This document shows positions 1-12,363 of a DNA stretch of 64,000 nucleotides, one piece after another. Under the pieces are notes generated by a model that was not told where the DNA came from, made no database searches, and saw only the letters and a program-made list of their open reading frames with translations. A program made the position numbers and the translations under genes. The stretch spans positions 8,680,001 through 8,744,000 of the forward strand of contig OZ234494.1 in assembly GCA_965153455.1 (NCBI GenBank), given 5' to 3'. Source of the stretch: Sphagnum compactum (lineage: Eukaryota; Bryophyta; Sphagnopsida; Sphagnales). Position 1 is the first letter of the stretch. Each line of letters starts with the position of its first letter.

Positions 1-638
1 TATCCTTGTTGGATCTATGGCTTAGTCACATATGCATTGAGAATGACTACAAGTTGTGGGATGGGGGAGGTCCAATTTGGTGCGTAATGTTGAAGAAAAA
101 ATGTTAAAGGCCATCCTAAAAGATAAGATGACTAGGCGGGTAGAAAGTCAAACATTTGAACTTGGGCCTGCACAATATTTTAACCAAATGCCATGACAAT
201 TTGAAGACAACTCTAAGATGATGCTGAAAAATGAATGCTCATGTATGCTCTCTGAAATGTTTTCATGAAGATGATTCATTCCTCTATTTGATAGTTGCTC
301 AATGGTGGGATGGAAACTTGAGCAACTAGAGGTAGAAGGTCATGAACCCACCTAAGGTGAGTTTGGAATGGAAGTGGACTTAAACTGTTGGCCCCTATAG
401 CCCCCAATAAAAATGGGTGGCCATTTTACAAAAATTTAGATGTGATGATTGGGGTGACAATCCCCCAATTCTTCAAATACGTTGTTGGGGAGATAACCTC
501 CGTAAAGACAAGACTTATCCCACCTTTGGAAATGGGAAAAAAGGCTTGTCGACAAACTAAGGGAGCGTCTGGACACTCCAAAGAACCTAGCCTTAAGAGT
601 TTCCTAAATATGCAAATGAAGGTCGAATAAAAAAAAGC
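1..638. other. Left flank of the retrotransposon nest, no gene recognised
   Basis: This is unique-looking sequence outside the nested elements. An open frame of 80 codons at 388-630 on the plus strand has no recognisable motif and no promoter or splice context that I can support. The flank ends in the 5-bp target duplication of element A (TAGTT, 639-643), so it was contiguous with position 21731 before insertion. Confidence 0.5.
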
Positions 639-643
639 TAGTT

Positions 644-1462
644 TGACGCTCTCCTAAGTCCCTTGTTGAACCCACTTGAGGGTCCAACTATATAGAGTTG
701 CGAAAAGTTGGGACTTGGGGGCCGCTCCCGACTTCCAACACTAAAGAGGGGTAGAGGGGCGTGCTAGAAGTCCCGGGATTAGACTAGGAAGAGGACAAGC
801 ATTTCACCTACTCAAATCTGCATCAAAACCAACCCCAAGTTGGTTAGAACCCATTCTGCACCCTTTTGGTGTTGGGACAAGCCACGGGCTAACTCGGATT
901 CACTTGACTCACCACGGCCCGGACTCGGGGGAAGCCACCACCTTCCCCCATATAGTATATTCTGCGTCTCACCGCGGAGGCTACATCCGAATGGCTCTTT
1001 TTCCCGGGACTCCCAAGTTGGAGTCCCGAAACTGTCTCGGGTTGGAGTCCCGAAACTTTGGGAGCTCGTATCTCCCGGCTTCGACCTCTGATTGGAGTGA
1101 GGTCTGAACCAAAGTTGTAGCCCTCTTTGAGAGCTTTCCAACGCCATGTCGCACTCCTTCAGGCGACGTCGGAAAAGGGTCAATTCCCGACTTTTAGTGG
1201 TCGGGAGTCAAACTACCAGTTTGACTCCCGGCCCTTCTTTTGCCCATAACTTGGGCTGCAGATGTCCAAATTGCCAATGCGAGGGCATTTTAGACATCTA
1301 CACTTCAAGACATTTTCATTGATATAAAGAACACATCAAGGCGAGGTGTTTTGACCCCCTGTAATTGCTTCTGAATTTTCGGGAGCCTCGGAGGACTCCA
1401 ACTTCCCACTTTTGGGAGTGTGGGCTTCACCCTCACACTTAGCCCAAAGTGGGGTTGCGACA
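644..1462 (-). repeat. 3' LTR of element A
   Basis: On the minus strand the LTR begins TGTCGCAACC and ends GCGTCA-like (TG...CA). It is 819 bp, the same length as its partner at 20907-21725, and the two differ at roughly 27 positions, mostly transitions. The outer edge abuts the TAGTT target duplication. Confidence 0.93.
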
Positions 1463-1477
1463 CTCTCCCCCACTAGA
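1463..1477 (-). other. Polypurine tract of element A
   Basis: Directly inside the 3' LTR the minus strand reads as a purine run around GTGGGGGAGAG, the expected plus-strand DNA primer of an LTR retrotransposon. The same sequence lies in the same place in element B. Confidence 0.75.
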
Positions 1478-1983
1478 AGAAAAGGTCAATGTCCTCATTG
1501 ACACTTAGAATTTTCTCTTACAATTGCAATTGCCTTCATTTGGATCCTTGGCCATTTTTGCCGACTTTTGCGGCTTGGACCTTGTCTCAAGCTAACTTAG
1601 GCGTCCCCAAGTTTCCAACACTTTCTTGACAAGTCCAAGAGGGTCCTATAGAAAACCCTCTACCAACGCTTCGTCAAAAGAGGACTAAACTAGCCTAATT
1701 TGACGAAGCTCCTCATTTGGGAGGAACTTTTTCATTCTTCCCCTCATGAGGAACTTAAGTCAAGTCTACTTTTGACCTAAGCTACTTGACATGACTTTTT
1801 TCCCTATCTCGCGCCTTGGTCACAACAACCAAGCCTTAACAAAAAGGTTTGCTTATCAAGGTACGAGAAGCAACACTTGGGTCTTACCAAAACCCAAGTC
1901 CCAAAATACACGATTAAAGTACGCGAGCGGGGTCATGACTTCCCGTGTTGGCCGCCACTACCAACCAACCTTTTGGGATGCAC

Positions 1984-2677
1984 TTAAAGCATGTGCATGT
2001 CCCCGCATTCCATATCGGATTCGGTCACCCAAGAAGCCTCTATTGCATGATATCCTTTCCACTTAACTAGGTATTCCCGCTCTCTTCCCCTAAGTTGCCT
2101 TGACTTGAGCACGGCCTCCACCTCAAACTCTGGTTCATTATGAACCAAGTCAGGTGGGGGCCTTGAGTTTTGCTCTCGATTAGGCCTCGAGGCATCAGGG
2201 GAGACCGGCTTCAAAAGAGAGACATGAAATGTGGGATGAACTTTAAAATTTTCCGGCAATTCTAACTTATAAGTGTCGGAAAGTTTCTTTTCCAACACTT
2301 TGAATGGGCCCGCATATGGGCCCAAGAACTTATGACTTAACCCTTCGGGCAACCGGAAGTTCTTGATGTTCAACCACACTTCATCCCCTTCTTGAAACTT
2401 CACCTCTCTCGGGACTTGTCCGCAAAATCCTTGTACCTTTTGTGCGCTTTTTCCAAATTGGCCTTGGCCAACTCCCACAAGCGCCGCCTTTCTTCATCAA
2501 GTTGTTGGACCATCGGCACTTCCTCACTTGCATCATTCGAGGTGTGTCCTTGTGCTGCCCAAGTCATGGGCACAATTGGTGACTTGCCCGTCACCATTTG
2601 GAATGGGGTGGACCCAGTTGCGGAGTGTGCCGAGTTGTTGTAATAAAACTCGGCTAACTCCAAATGGTCCACCCAAG
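1984..2677 (-). pseudogene. Element A: integrase C-terminus and chromodomain, broken
   Basis: The minus-strand frame at 2478-1984 matches the end of the element B polyprotein. It has the [17 protein letters not shown] block after the integrase and a chromodomain with [15 protein letters not shown] one-base loss near 2408 separates it from the preceding integrase segment (2672-2400, with LELAEFYYNNSAHSATG). Compared with B, about 310 bp that include the natural stop are missing near 2010, so the protein ends prematurely after the chromodomain. Non-functional relic. Confidence 0.88.
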
Positions 2678-3494
2678 TTCACCCTCTCGGTTTGTCCATC
2701 GGTTTGGGGGTGGAATGAAGTGCTCATCTTGAGTTCCGACCCCATTCGCTTCCACAAGGCCCACCAAAATTTACTTGTAAACTTCGGGTGTCGATCCGAC
2801 ACTATGTCCTTTGGAAGGCCATGATGCTTGAAAATGTGGGAGAAGAACAACCTTCCCGTCTCTTGAGCCGTGGCTTCATCCTTTGTGGGAATGAAGTGTG
2901 CCATTTTGCTAAATTGATCCACCACAACCATGATGGCATCAAACCCCTTTGAAGGGGGCAAACTTACCATGAAGTCCATTGACACACTTTCCCACGGCCC
3001 TTCGGGAATTGGCAAAGGTTGCAACAAACTCGCTTGCTTCTTGTTGAGGGTCCGGTTTTGTTGACAAGTTAAACAAGTCTTCACATACTCCTCCGCACAA
3101 TCCTTCAAGTTGGGCCAATAGTAGGACTTCTTTAGGAATGTTGTGGTGCGCTTTGCACCACCATGGCCCGCAAGCGGTCCATCATGACATTCCTTCAAAA
3201 GTAAGTCCCTTATCTTCCCTTCCGGCACATAGAGGCGATTTTGCTTGTACCATAATAATCCATTTCGCAAATGGAAGTGGGACTTGGCTCCATTTTGGAT
3301 GTTTTGCCTTACCTCCTTGGCAAAGGCATCCCGACGACTCGCTAGTCTAACTTCCTTTTGAAGTTCCGACTCTCCCACATACACCACTCTAAGTTGGTGT
3401 TTCCGGCTCAAGGCATCGGGGACTATGTTCTCCTTTCCCGGCTTGTGCCGGATGTCCACATTGAACAAGGCCAATGTGTCTTGCCACCTTACTT
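2678..3494 (-). pseudogene. Element A: RNase H end and integrase core, broken
   Basis: The minus-strand frame carries the end of RNase H ([19 protein letters not shown]), the integrase HHCC zinc finger ([10 protein letters not shown]...CLTCQQNR) and the catalytic core with [19 protein letters not shown] and [10 protein letters not shown], so the DD35E residues are recognisable. Near 2676 a 50-bp stretch present in B is missing, bounded by short CCAA matches, and this shifts the frame. The solo LTR at 3500 splits RNase H from the upstream part at 4447. Confidence 0.88.
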
Positions 3495-3499
3495 GTTTT

Positions 3500-4441
3500 T
3501 GTCGCGCTCCCAAGTTCCGAGTAGACCCACTTGAGGGTTTAGGTATATGGCAATGCGGAAGGAGTTGGAACTTGGAGCACGATCCCGACTTCCAGCACTA
3601 GAGGGGGGGGTAAGAGGGGCGTGCTAGAAGTCCCGGGAAAGACTAGGAAGAGTTGACAAGCTTTACTCACTCACACGGGCCTGCATGAAACCACACAAAG
3701 TGGTTAGAACTCATTTTGGGTCCTTTTGGTGTTGGGACAGCCACGGGTGAACTCGGACTCACTTTGACACACCACACCCCGGGCTCGGGAGTAAGCCACC
3801 ACCTTACTCCCTATAGTATACTCTGTGACTCGTCGTGGGGGTGGCATCCAAATGGCCTTTTTGTTCCGGGACTCCCGCGTGGGAGTCCCGAAATCGCGCA
3901 ACTTTGGACTCCCGCGACTTTGAAGCCTCATAACTTTCGGAGCAGACCTCTGATTGAGTTGTCGTCTGAAGCAAAGTTGTAGGTCTCGTCAAGACCTTTC
4001 CAACGGTATGTCGCACGTTTTCTGCAGCCAAGTATTTCGGGTCGATTCCCAACTTTTAGTGGTCGGGAGTCAAAACTGGCGGACTCCCGGGAGTTCGACT
4101 CCCGGGCCTTCTTTTGGCCATAACTCGTGTTTCAGATGTCCAAATGAGCAATGCGAGCCCATTTTAGACATCTACACTTCAAGAGATTTCCATTGATATA
4201 AAGAGCGTAATAAGCCATTGAGTTTTGACCCCTCAAAATGCTCTCTGAAGTTTCGGGAGTCCTTTTGGGACTCCACTCTCACCAACTCCCAACATGGGAG
4301 TTCACTTGGGAGTGTGAGGGTTCACTCCCTCACACTCTTTGCACTCCCGGGAGCATGTGATATGACTCCCGGGTCTACTTATAGGCTCGCACACTTGCGA
4401 CCCCCTTGCCTTGGTCGCGAGCCAAGGCTAGGGTTGCGACA
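3500..4441 (-). mobile_element. Solo LTR of a related Ty3/gypsy family inside element A
   Basis: This 942-bp LTR reads TGTCGCAACC... on the minus strand. It shares the inner blocks of the A and B LTRs (the leading CTCCCAAGTTCC block, a central TATAGTATA box and CCCGGGAGT-rich segments). It is flanked by a perfect 5-bp duplication GTTTT (3495-3499 and 4442-4446) and has no internal region, which is the product expected from LTR-LTR recombination. It interrupts the RNase H coding sequence of element A. Confidence 0.92.
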
Positions 4442-4446
4442 GTTTT

Positions 4447-4954
4447 GATGACATTGGGTTGAGTGGAGAAGTACTTCAAGGTCACATTGTCGGTCCAAAC
4501 CACCACATCTTTGGAGCCTATGTAGTGGCCCCAAGTCTTGAGACAATGTATGACCGCCCACATTTCCTTCTCGTGTGTTGGCCACCTTCTCTCCGTCTCA
4601 CTCAACTTCTTGCTTTCAAAGGCCACTGGTCTTCCATCTTGCACTATGACACCTCCAATTGCAAAGTCGGAGGCGTCGGAATGGATTTCAAAGTCTTTGT
4701 CAAAGTCGAACAACTTCAACACCGGCGCCTTCACCAAAATGCCTTTCAATGTTTCAAAGGCTTTGTCGCATGCTTCATCCCAATCATAAGTGACGGCGAA
4801 CTTCTTCAAGAGGTTTGTCAAAGGGGCCGCTATTCTCGTAAAGTTCTTTATGAACTTGCAATAATAGGAGGCCAATCCCAAAAAGGATTTCAAGGCGGGA
4901 ACCGATTTAGGCGGTTCCCAATCCAATATTGCCTTGACCTTATGATCATCCATC
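4447..4954 (-). pseudogene. Element A: reverse transcriptase thumb and RNase H segment
   Basis: The minus strand encodes [33 protein letters not shown] and the RNase H catalytic block [14 protein letters not shown] followed by [18 protein letters not shown]. It is about 90% like the corresponding part of element B. The frame is open here but is cut on one side by the solo LTR and on the other by element B. Confidence 0.9.
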
Positions 4955-4959
4955 ATCAA

Positions 4960-5995
4960 TGACGCACTCCCAAGTTCCTAGTGGACCCACTTGAGGGTCC
5001 AAGTATGTGGCAATGCGGAAGGAGTTGGAACTTGGAGCACGCTCCCGACTTCTAGCACTAGAGGGGGGGGTGAGAGGGGTGTGCTAGAAGTCCCGGGATA
5101 GACTAGGAAGAATTGACAAGCTTATTCACTCACACGGGCCTGCACACAACCCACACAAAGTGGTTAGTGCATAGTTGGAGCACCTTTGGTGCTAGGACGA
5201 GCCACGGGCAACACGGACACACAAGACTCACCACGGCCCGGACTTGGGGGAAGCCACCACCTTCCCCCTTATAGTATACTCTGCAGCTCTCCACGGAGGC
5301 TACATCCAAATGGCTATTTTTCCCGGGACTCCCGCGTGGGAGTCCCGAAATCGCGCCAAATGCGACTCCCGCGACTTTGGAGCCCCATAACTTTGCGAGC
5401 AGACCTCGGATCGCGATGCGGTCTGAAGCAAAGTTGTAGCTCTCGTCGAGAGCTTTCCAACGATATGTGGCACGTCCTCTGCAGCCTAGTATTTCGGGTC
5501 GATTCCCGACTTTTAGTGGTCGGGAGTCAAAACTGGCAGACTCCCGGGAATTCGACTCCCGATCCTTCTTTTGGCCATAACTTGTGTTTCAGATGTCCAA
5601 ATGAGCTATGCGAGCCCATTTTAGATATCTACGCATCAAGAGCTTTCCAATGATATAAAGAACGCCACAAGACATTGAGGTTTGACACCTGCAATTGCTC
5701 TCTGAAGTTTCGGGAGTCCACCGGGACTCCATCTCCCCAAAGTGGGAGTTGCCTTGGGAGTGTGAGTGTTCACTCCCTCACACTCCCTCACACTTTCTTA
5801 CACTCCCGGGAGTGTGATGTGACTCCCGGGCTTTCTCTTGCCTTGGCTCCCGGGCTTCCTCTTGGTTTAACTCCCGAGCAACCTCTTGGTTTAACTCCCG
5901 AGCAACCTCTTGGTTTAACTCCCGGGTTTCCTCTTGACCCGCAACCTTATAACCCCTTTGCCTTTGGTCCCGGGCCCAAAGCTAGGGTTGCGACA
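4960..5995 (-). repeat. 3' LTR of element B
   Basis: The LTR is 1036 bp and is identical by eye to 11323-12358. It contains about three copies of a 24-bp unit (CCTCTTGGTTTAACTCCCGA and neighbours) at about 5866-5935, repeated in the partner at about 12229-12298. A TATAGTATA box lies at about 5272-5280. Confidence 0.95.
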
Positions 5996-6782
5996 CTCTC
6001 CCCCACTAGAAGGAGAGGTCAATGTCCTCATTGACACTTAGAATTTCTTTCAACAATTACAATTGCTTTCTTTTGGATCCTTGGCCATCAAATGCCGACT
6101 CCTTGCGGCCGGACCTTGCCTCAAGCTAACTTAGGCGTCCCCAAGCTTCCAACACTCTCTTGGCAAGTCCAAGGGTGTCTCAATAGAAACCCTCCATCGC
6201 TTCGTCAAAAGACCTAACTAGCCTAATTGACGAAGCCCTCATTTGGGAGGCCATTCTTTCAACCTTCCCCTCATGAGGAACTCAAGCCAAGCCTAATCTT
6301 GACCTAAGCTACTTGACATGACTCCTTTCGCAATCTTGCGCCTTGATCACAACAATCAAGCCTTTCCTAAAGGTATGCTTATCAAGGTACGAGAAGCGAC
6401 GTTTAGGCTTTGCAAAAGCCTAAGTCCCAAGATACGCGATTATAGTACACGAACGGGGTCATGACTTCCCGCGTTGGCCGCCACTACCAACCAACCCCTT
6501 GGGATGCACTTTGGGCATGTGCACGTCCCCGCAAGCTCACCTTGCTTGCCTCCTCTTTTCGGACCAAGATTTCTCCTAGCCCCCAAGTAGGAGTCCGATT
6601 TTGATTTGGGCTTACGCAAGAAAGTTCCATTTGTCCATGCCACTTGACAACGCCCCCTTTTCTAACATATTATTATGTTTGTGATGCAATCTCTCGGAAG
6701 TCTTTAGCCTTTATTTCACTTACAACTTGATTTGGTACATTTGTGTAACTTTCCGCCCCCTAAAAGAAAGGTGATGTCCTCA
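5996..6782 (-). other. Element B: polypurine tract and 3' untranslated region
   Basis: Bases 5996-6010 form the polypurine tract next to the 3' LTR. The remaining 770 bp up to the polyprotein stop contain no open frame that I would call a gene. Element A has lost about 310 bp of the equivalent region. Confidence 0.75.
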
Positions 6783-9700
6783 TCACGCTCTATGTTTCCT
6801 TTGCCTTTTAGCCGGTCTATTGTGGAATTCTTCTATGGCTTCTTGGGCATGTTCCATGTCGGACTCATTCACCCAAGATGCCTCTATTGGATGGTATCCT
6901 TTCCACTTGACCAAGTACTCCCGCTCTTGCCCCTTTAGTTGCCTTGACTTGAGCACGGCCTCCACTTCAAATTCCGGTTCATTATGAACCAAATCCGGAG
7001 GGGGCCTTGAGTTGTGCTCTCGATCGGGCCTTGAGGCATCACGGACGACCGGCTTCAAAAGCGAAACATGAAATATGGGATGAACCTTGAGATTTTCCGG
7101 TAGTTCTAACTTGTAAGTGTCGGGAAATTTCTTTTCCAACACTTTGAATGGACCCGCATATGGGCCCAAGAACTTATGGCTCAATCCTTCGGGCAACCGG
7201 AAGTTCTTGATGTTCAACCATACTTCATCCCCTTCTTCAAAATTCACCTCTCGACGGGACTTGTCCGCAAAACTCTTGTACCTTTTATGCGCCTTCTCAA
7301 GATTGGCCTTGGCCATCTCCCACAAGCGTCGCCTTTCTTCATCAAGTTGTGTGACCATGGGCACTTCCTCACTTGCATCACTTGGGGGTTGCCCAACCCA
7401 AGTTGTGGGCACAATTGGTGACTTGCCCGTCACCATTTGAAATGGGGTGGCCCCCGTTGCCGAATGCTCCGAATTGTTGTAACAAAATTCGGCCAACTCC
7501 AAATGGTCCACCCAATCTTGTTGATCCGCTGCCACATAATTCCTTAGGAATTGTTGGATCACCAAGTTCACCCTCTCGGTTTGTCCATCCGTTTGAGGCC
7601 GAAAGGAAGTGCTCATCTTGAGCTCGGACCCCATGCGCTTCCACAAGGCTCTCCAAAACTTGCTTGTGAACTTGGGGTCTCGGTCCGACACAATGTCCTT
7701 TGGGAGGCCATGATGCTTGAACACGTGGGTGAAGAACAACCTTCCCGTCTCTTGGGCCGTGGCACTATCCTTGGTAGGAATGAAATGTGCCATCTTGCTA
7801 AACCGATCCACCACCACCATGATCGCATCAAACCCCTTTGATGGTGGCAAACTCACCATGAAATCCATGGAGACACTTTCCCACGGCCCTTCCGGAATGG
7901 GTAACGGTCGCAACAATCCCGCTTGCTTTTTATTGAGTGCCCGGTTTTGTTGGCAAGTCAAGCAAGTCTTCATGTATTCCTCCGCATCCTCCTTCAAGTT
8001 GGGCCAATAATAGGACTTCTTGAGGAATGTGGTGGTGCGCTTTGCACCACCGTGACCCGCAAGGGGCCCATCATGGCATTCCTTCAAAAGCACATCTCTT
8101 AGCCTCCCTTTTGGAACATAGAGCCGACTTTGCTTATACCACAAAAGTCCATCTCGCAAGTGGAAGTGGGACTTGATCCCCTTTTGAATGTCTTGCTTCC
8201 TTTCCTTGGCAAATTCATCCCGACGGCTCCCAAGTCGAACATCCTTTTGGAACTTTGTTTCTCCCACATACACCACTTTGAGTTGGTGTTTCCGACTCAA
8301 TGCGTCCGGCACCACATTTTCCTTCCCGGGCTTATGCCGAATGTCCACATTGAACAAAGCCAATGTGTCTTGCCATCTCACTTGTTTTGATGACAACTTT
8401 GGTTGAGTTGCGAAGTACTTCAAGGTGACATTGTCGGTCCACACCACCACATCTTTGGAACCTATGTAATGGCCCCAAGTCTTGAGACAATGTATCACGG
8501 CCCACATTTCCTTTTCATGGGTTGGCCACCTTCGCTCCGTCTCATTCAACTTCTTGCTTTCGAAGGCCACCGGCCTTCCATCTTGCACTAGGACTCCTCC
8601 TATGGCAAAGTCGGACGCATCGGAATGGATCTCAAAGTCCTTGTCAAAATCGGGCAACTTCAACACGGGCGCCTTCACCAAAATGCCTTTCAAAGTCTCA
8701 AAGGCCTCATTGCATGCCTCCTCCCATTCATAAGTCCCGGATGACTTCTTCAAAAGGTTTGTCAAAGGTGTGGCTATCTTTGCAAAGTTCTTGATGAACT
8801 TGCGATAATAAGAAGCCAATCCCAAAAAGGACCTTAAGGCGGGAACGGACTTAGGTGGTTCCCAATCCAAGATTGCTTTCACCTTGTGGTCATCCATTTT
8901 CAAACCTTCTTGGGTGATCCTATGCCCAAGGAAGTCCACCTCCGAGACTCCAAACTCACACTTCTCGAACTTGGCATACAACTTGTTTTCTTTTAACCTT
9001 TGGAACACCTTACGAAGGTGCTCCGCATGCTCCTCCAAGGAGCTACTATAGATCAAAATGTCGTCTATGTAGACGACCACAAAATCATCAAGCCACTCTC
9101 GGAAAATGTCATTCATGAGGGTGCAAAATGTGGCGGGTGCATTGGTGAGCCCAAATGGCATCACCAAGAATTCATATGAACCATACCTTGTGCGGCAAGC
9201 GGTTTTCTCTTCATCCCCTTGTGCAATTCGAATTTGGTAGTATCCCGAACGTAGGTCAATCCTACTAAACACTTTGGCTCCCGAAAGCCGATCAAACAAG
9301 TCATCAATCCGAGGCAATGGGTACCGATTCTTCACCGTCACCTTGTTGAGGGCTCTATAATCTACGCACATCCTCAAAGTCCCATCCTTCTTGTGAGCAA
9401 AAAGGACGGGCGCCCCATATGGTGACTTGCTAGGCTTGATGTATCCCTTTGCAAGGAGTTCTTCGAGTTGAACCTTGAGCTCTTTTAACTCTTCATGACT
9501 CATTCGATACGGGGCCTTAGCGGGAGGTGCCACTCCCGGGACCACCTCAATGGCATGGTCCACTTGTCTTCTCGGGGGCAACTCGTCGGGCAACTCTTCG
9601 GGCATCACATCCGGGAATTCCTCTAACACTTGCTTGATGCACTTGTGGGGGCTCACCACCTTGGTGGCCTCCTTTGGTTCAAACTCATCCAACACCCGCA

Positions 9701-11273
9701 TCACACATAACATGCCGTAGCCTCCCCCACATTCTTTTTCCAAGTTCTTTCCCAACATCAAGTGGATGGTGGTCTCACCCACACTAGGCACTTCATGTGC
9801 CTTCACCCGCACAATCCCACTCTTGGATGGGATCCTAACTAGCCTATTGTGCCCTTCTATGAGCACATTGTTTTGTGTGATGAATTCCATTCCCAAAATG
9901 CAATCCATGCCCCCTAAGGTGGAGACTAACAAATCCACCTTGCCTCTCCAATTCCCCAATTGGAGCGGCACATCTCTTGCTTGCAACTTGGTGGGATGGG
10001 GAATCCCATCCGCAAAATGCACCTCTATGGGTGCCTTGAGCTCCTCCAACCGGAGCTCCATTCTTTGGGCACTTTCTTGGGTTATGAAGTTGTGGGAAGC
10101 GCCTGTGTCCAAAAGACATAAAACTTCCCGCTTAGAAACTTTCCCTTTTAAGAAAATAAGGCGGTTACATTCACCTTCGGCTAGGTGGGAGGTGAGGGCA
10201 ATTACCTTAGAAGCCCCACTCCCCGGTTTGGGTTTGGGGCAATCTTTGGAGTAATGGCCCACTTCATTACAATTGAAACATGTTCCCTTAGGTTTGCCAC
10301 TAACATCTCCTTTGGGTTGGCTCCCTTTGAAAGGAGCCCCTTTCTTCACAAAATTTCCCTTGGGTTTCAAACCCGAGCCTTGGAATTGTTTAGGTTTTTC
10401 CCCTTTTGAGGTGTCTTGGCCTCGGTTCCATTCCCCTTCATGGCGTGCCTTCTTATGAGGGAACTTGTTATCCCTTTTGAATCCGGACTTCTCACCACGC
10501 CCAACATCCGAAAAGCCTTCCACTTTCATGATGGCTTCGGTTAGTGAGGTGGGCCAATTCTCCTCAAGCTTGCGTTTGGCCCAAGTGGGAAGTCCCATCA
10601 CAAAGTGGCACACCCGGTCTAACTCATGCATATGTCGAATCTCAAGCATGAGTTCGGAGTAAGCCCTCACATATTGGCGCAAGTTGTCATTGCTCCCATT
10701 CTCAAGGTCACGGAGTTTGCATCTTGAAATGTAGTCGGAATTCTTGGGAATGAATTCCAACTCAATACGCTCCTTGAAGAATTCCCATGTGTAGCCATGG
10801 GTCTTCCCTTCTTCTTGCCTCACCGTCCTCCACCATGTGGAGGCATAGCCCTTCAAATAGGATTGGGCAAGTTCCACGGCCGAATGCCGACCAACCTTGG
10901 CGGCATGAAGGTAGTCCTCCATTTCCGCAAGCCAAGCATCCACAACCTTCCGATCCCGGGCCCCATCAAAGTTCCCGGGCCTAGCGGGCTTGAACCCCAC
11001 ACTTTTGGATGAGCCTCCCTTGAGGGCCTCAACCAATTCACTAAAATCGGGCCTATTCATTTTGAGTAAGACCTCCAATTGTTCCGGGGTGAAGAGCACC
11101 GCATTAGGTTGCTCCTCTTCATTTTCATGCTCCTCAAGGCTAACACGGTCTTCTTCATCTTCGGAATGGTTTTGTTCCTCCTCCCTCATAGCTTCGGGAG
11201 GAACATCTAGGTCTTGGGTGGGTTCTTCCACCACGGGCTCTTGGACTAGCTTGCGGGTCTTCCTTGGTGCCAT
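6783..11273 (-). CDS. Gag-Pol polyprotein of chromovirus B (intact, 1496 aa)
   Basis: One frame encodes all retrotransposition functions. Gag spans about residues 60-260, with the conserved [13 protein letters not shown] region near 138-150. A CCHC zinc knuckle lies at 332-345 ([14 protein letters not shown]), the aspartic protease DTG at 389-391 and reverse transcriptase at about 600-790 with YIDD at 735-738. RNase H is at about 880-1000 (HSDASDFA at 883). The integrase has its HHCC finger at 1066-1107 and catalytic D1137, D1197 and E1233, the last two with 35 residues between them. A chromodomain at about 1434-1480 ([14 protein letters not shown]) presumably targets integration to heterochromatin. 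The start ATG is the first in frame downstream of the primer site, and there are no stops or frameshifts. A single fused Gag-Pol frame is usual for this group. Confidence 0.96.
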   Translation of the reverse strand: MAPRKTRKLVQEPVVEEPTQDLDVPPEAMREEEQNHSEDEEDRVSLEEHENEEEQPNAVLFTPEQLEVLLKMNRPDFSELVEALKGGSSKSVGFKPARPGNFDGARDRKVVDAWLAEMEDYLHAAKVGRHSAVELAQSYLKGYASTWWRTVRQEEGKTHGYTWEFFKERIELEFIPKNSDYISRCKLRDLENGSNDNLRQYVRAYSELMLEIRHMHELDRVCHFVMGLPTWAKRKLEENWPTSLTEAIMKVEGFSDVGRGEKSGFKRDNKFPHKKARHEGEWNRGQDTSKGEKPKQFQGSGLKPKGNFVKKGAPFKGSQPKGDVSGKPKGTCFNCNEVGHYSKDCPKPKPGSGASKVIALTSHLAEGECNRLIFLKGKVSKREVLCLLDTGASHNFITQESAQRMELRLEELKAPIEVHFADGIPHPTKLQARDVPLQLGNWRGKVDLLVSTLGGMDCILGMEFITQNNVLIEGHNRLVRIPSKSGIVRVKAHEVPSVGETTIHLMLGKNLEKECGGGYGMLCVMRVLDEFEPKEATKVVSPHKCIKQVLEEFPDVMPEELPDELPPRRQVDHAIEVVPGVAPPAKAPYRMSHEELKELKVQLEELLAKGYIKPSKSPYGAPVLFAHKKDGTLRMCVDYRALNKVTVKNRYPLPRIDDLFDRLSGAKVFSRIDLRSGYYQIRIAQGDEEKTACRTRYGSYEFLVMPFGLTNAPATFCTLMNDIFREWLDDFVVVYIDDILIYSSSLEEHAEHLRKVFQRLKENKLYAKFEKCEFGVSEVDFLGHRITQEGLKMDDHKVKAILDWEPPKSVPALRSFLGLASYYRKFIKNFAKIATPLTNLLKKSSGTYEWEEACNEAFETLKGILVKAPVLKLPDFDKDFEIHSDASDFAIGGVLVQDGRPVAFESKKLNETERRWPTHEKEMWAVIHCLKTWGHYIGSKDVVVWTDNVTLKYFATQPKLSSKQVRWQDTLALFNVDIRHKPGKENVVPDALSRKHQLKVVYVGETKFQKDVRLGSRRDEFAKERKQDIQKGIKSHFHLRDGLLWYKQSRLYVPKGRLRDVLLKECHDGPLAGHGGAKRTTTFLKKSYYWPNLKEDAEEYMKTCLTCQQNRALNKKQAGLLRPLPIPEGPWESVSMDFMVSLPPSKGFDAIMVVVDRFSKMAHFIPTKDSATAQETGRLFFTHVFKHHGLPKDIVSDRDPKFTSKFWRALWKRMGSELKMSTSFRPQTDGQTERVNLVIQQFLRNYVAADQQDWVDHLELAEFCYNNSEHSATGATPFQMVTGKSPIVPTTWVGQPPSDASEEVPMVTQLDEERRRLWEMAKANLEKAHKRYKSFADKSRREVNFEEGDEVWLNIKNFRLPEGLSHKFLGPYAGPFKVLEKKFPDTYKLELPENLKVHPIFHVSLLKPVVRDASRPDREHNSRPPPDLVHNEPEFEVEAVLKSRQLKGQEREYLVKWKGYHPIEASWVNESDMEHAQEAIEEFHNRPAKRQRKHRA

Positions 11274-11308
11274 CGGAACTCCCCAATAAGTGGATCGAGC
11301 TCACCGGA

Positions 11309-11320
11309 GCTCTGATACCA
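11309..11320 (-). other. Primer-binding site of element B (tRNA-iMet)
   Basis: The minus strand reads TGGTATCAGAGC two bases inside the 5' LTR. This is complementary to the 3' end of plant initiator methionine tRNA and is the standard minus-strand primer site. Confidence 0.9.
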
Positions 11321-11322
11321 AG

Positions 11323-12358
11323 TGACGCACTCCCAAGTTCCTAGTGGACCCACTTGAGGGTCCAAATATGTGGCAATGCGGAAGGAGTTGGAACTTGGAG
11401 CACGCTCCCGACTTCTAGCACTAGAGGGGGGGGTGAGAGGGGTGTGCTAGAAGTCCCGGGATAGACTAGGAAGAATTGACAAGCTTATTCACTCACACGG
11501 GCCTGCACACAACCCACACAAAGTGGTTAGTGCATAGTTGGAGCACCTTTGGTGCTAGGACGAGCCACGGGCAACACGGACACACAAGACTCACCACGGC
11601 CCGGACTTGGGGGAAGCCACCACCTTCCCCCTTATAGTATACTCTGCAGCTCTCCACGGAGGCTACATCCAAATGGCTATTTTTCCCGGGACTCCCGCGT
11701 GGGAGTCCCGAAATCGCGCCAAATGCGACTCCCGCGACTTTGGAGCCCCATAACTTTGCGAGCAGACCTCGGATCGCGATGCGGTCTGAAGCAAAGTTGT
11801 AGCTCTCGTCGAGAGCTTTCCAACGATATGTGGCACGTCCTCTGCAGCCTAGTATTTCGGGTCGATTCCCGACTTTTAGTGGTCGGGAGTCAAAACTGGC
11901 AGACTCCCGGGAATTCGACTCCCGATCCTTCTTTTGGCCATAACTTGTGTTTCAGATGTCCAAATGAGCTATGCGAGCCCATTTTAGATATCTACGCATC
12001 AAGAGCTTTCCAATGATATAAAGAACGCCACAAGACATTGAGGTTTGACACCTGCAATTGCTCTCTGAAGTTTCGGGAGTCCACCGGGACTCCATCTCCC
12101 CAAAGTGGGAGTTGCCTTGGGAGTGTGAGTGTTCACTCCCTCACACTCCCTCACACTTTCTTACACTCCCGGGAGTGTGATGTGACTCCCGGGCTTTCTC
12201 TTGCCTTGGCTCCCGGGCTTCCTCTTGGTTTAACTCCCGAGCAACCTCTTGGTTTAACTCCCGAGCAACCTCTTGGTTTAACTCCCGGGTTTCCTCTTGA
12301 CCCGCAACCTTATAACCCCTTTGCCTTTGGTCCCGGGCCCAAAGCTAGGGTTGCGACA
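11323..12358 (-). repeat. 5' LTR of element B
   Basis: Same length and apparently same sequence as 4960-5995 (offset 6363). As the 5' LTR it would carry the promoter; the TATAGTATA box is at about 11635-11643. The outer edge abuts the ATCAA duplication. Confidence 0.95.
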
Positions 12359-12363
12359 ATCAA

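Larger units (their letters stand above)
4960..12358 (-). mobile_element. Element B: complete Ty3/gypsy chromovirus
   Basis: This 7399-bp element has two 1036-bp LTRs (4960-5995 and 11323-12358) in which I find no difference. It is flanked by the 5-bp duplication ATCAA (4955-4959 and 12359-12363). The primer-binding site, polypurine tract and a single uninterrupted polyprotein frame (11273-6783) are all present. It inserted into the reverse-transcriptase/RNase H boundary of element A, a relative, in the same orientation. Identical LTRs and an open frame mark it as a recent, possibly mobile copy. Confidence 0.96.

Noticed and set aside
5186-6034. Plus-strand open frames repeated identically at 11549-12373
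   Set aside because: They lie within the two identical LTRs of element B, antisense to its transcription, with no domain.
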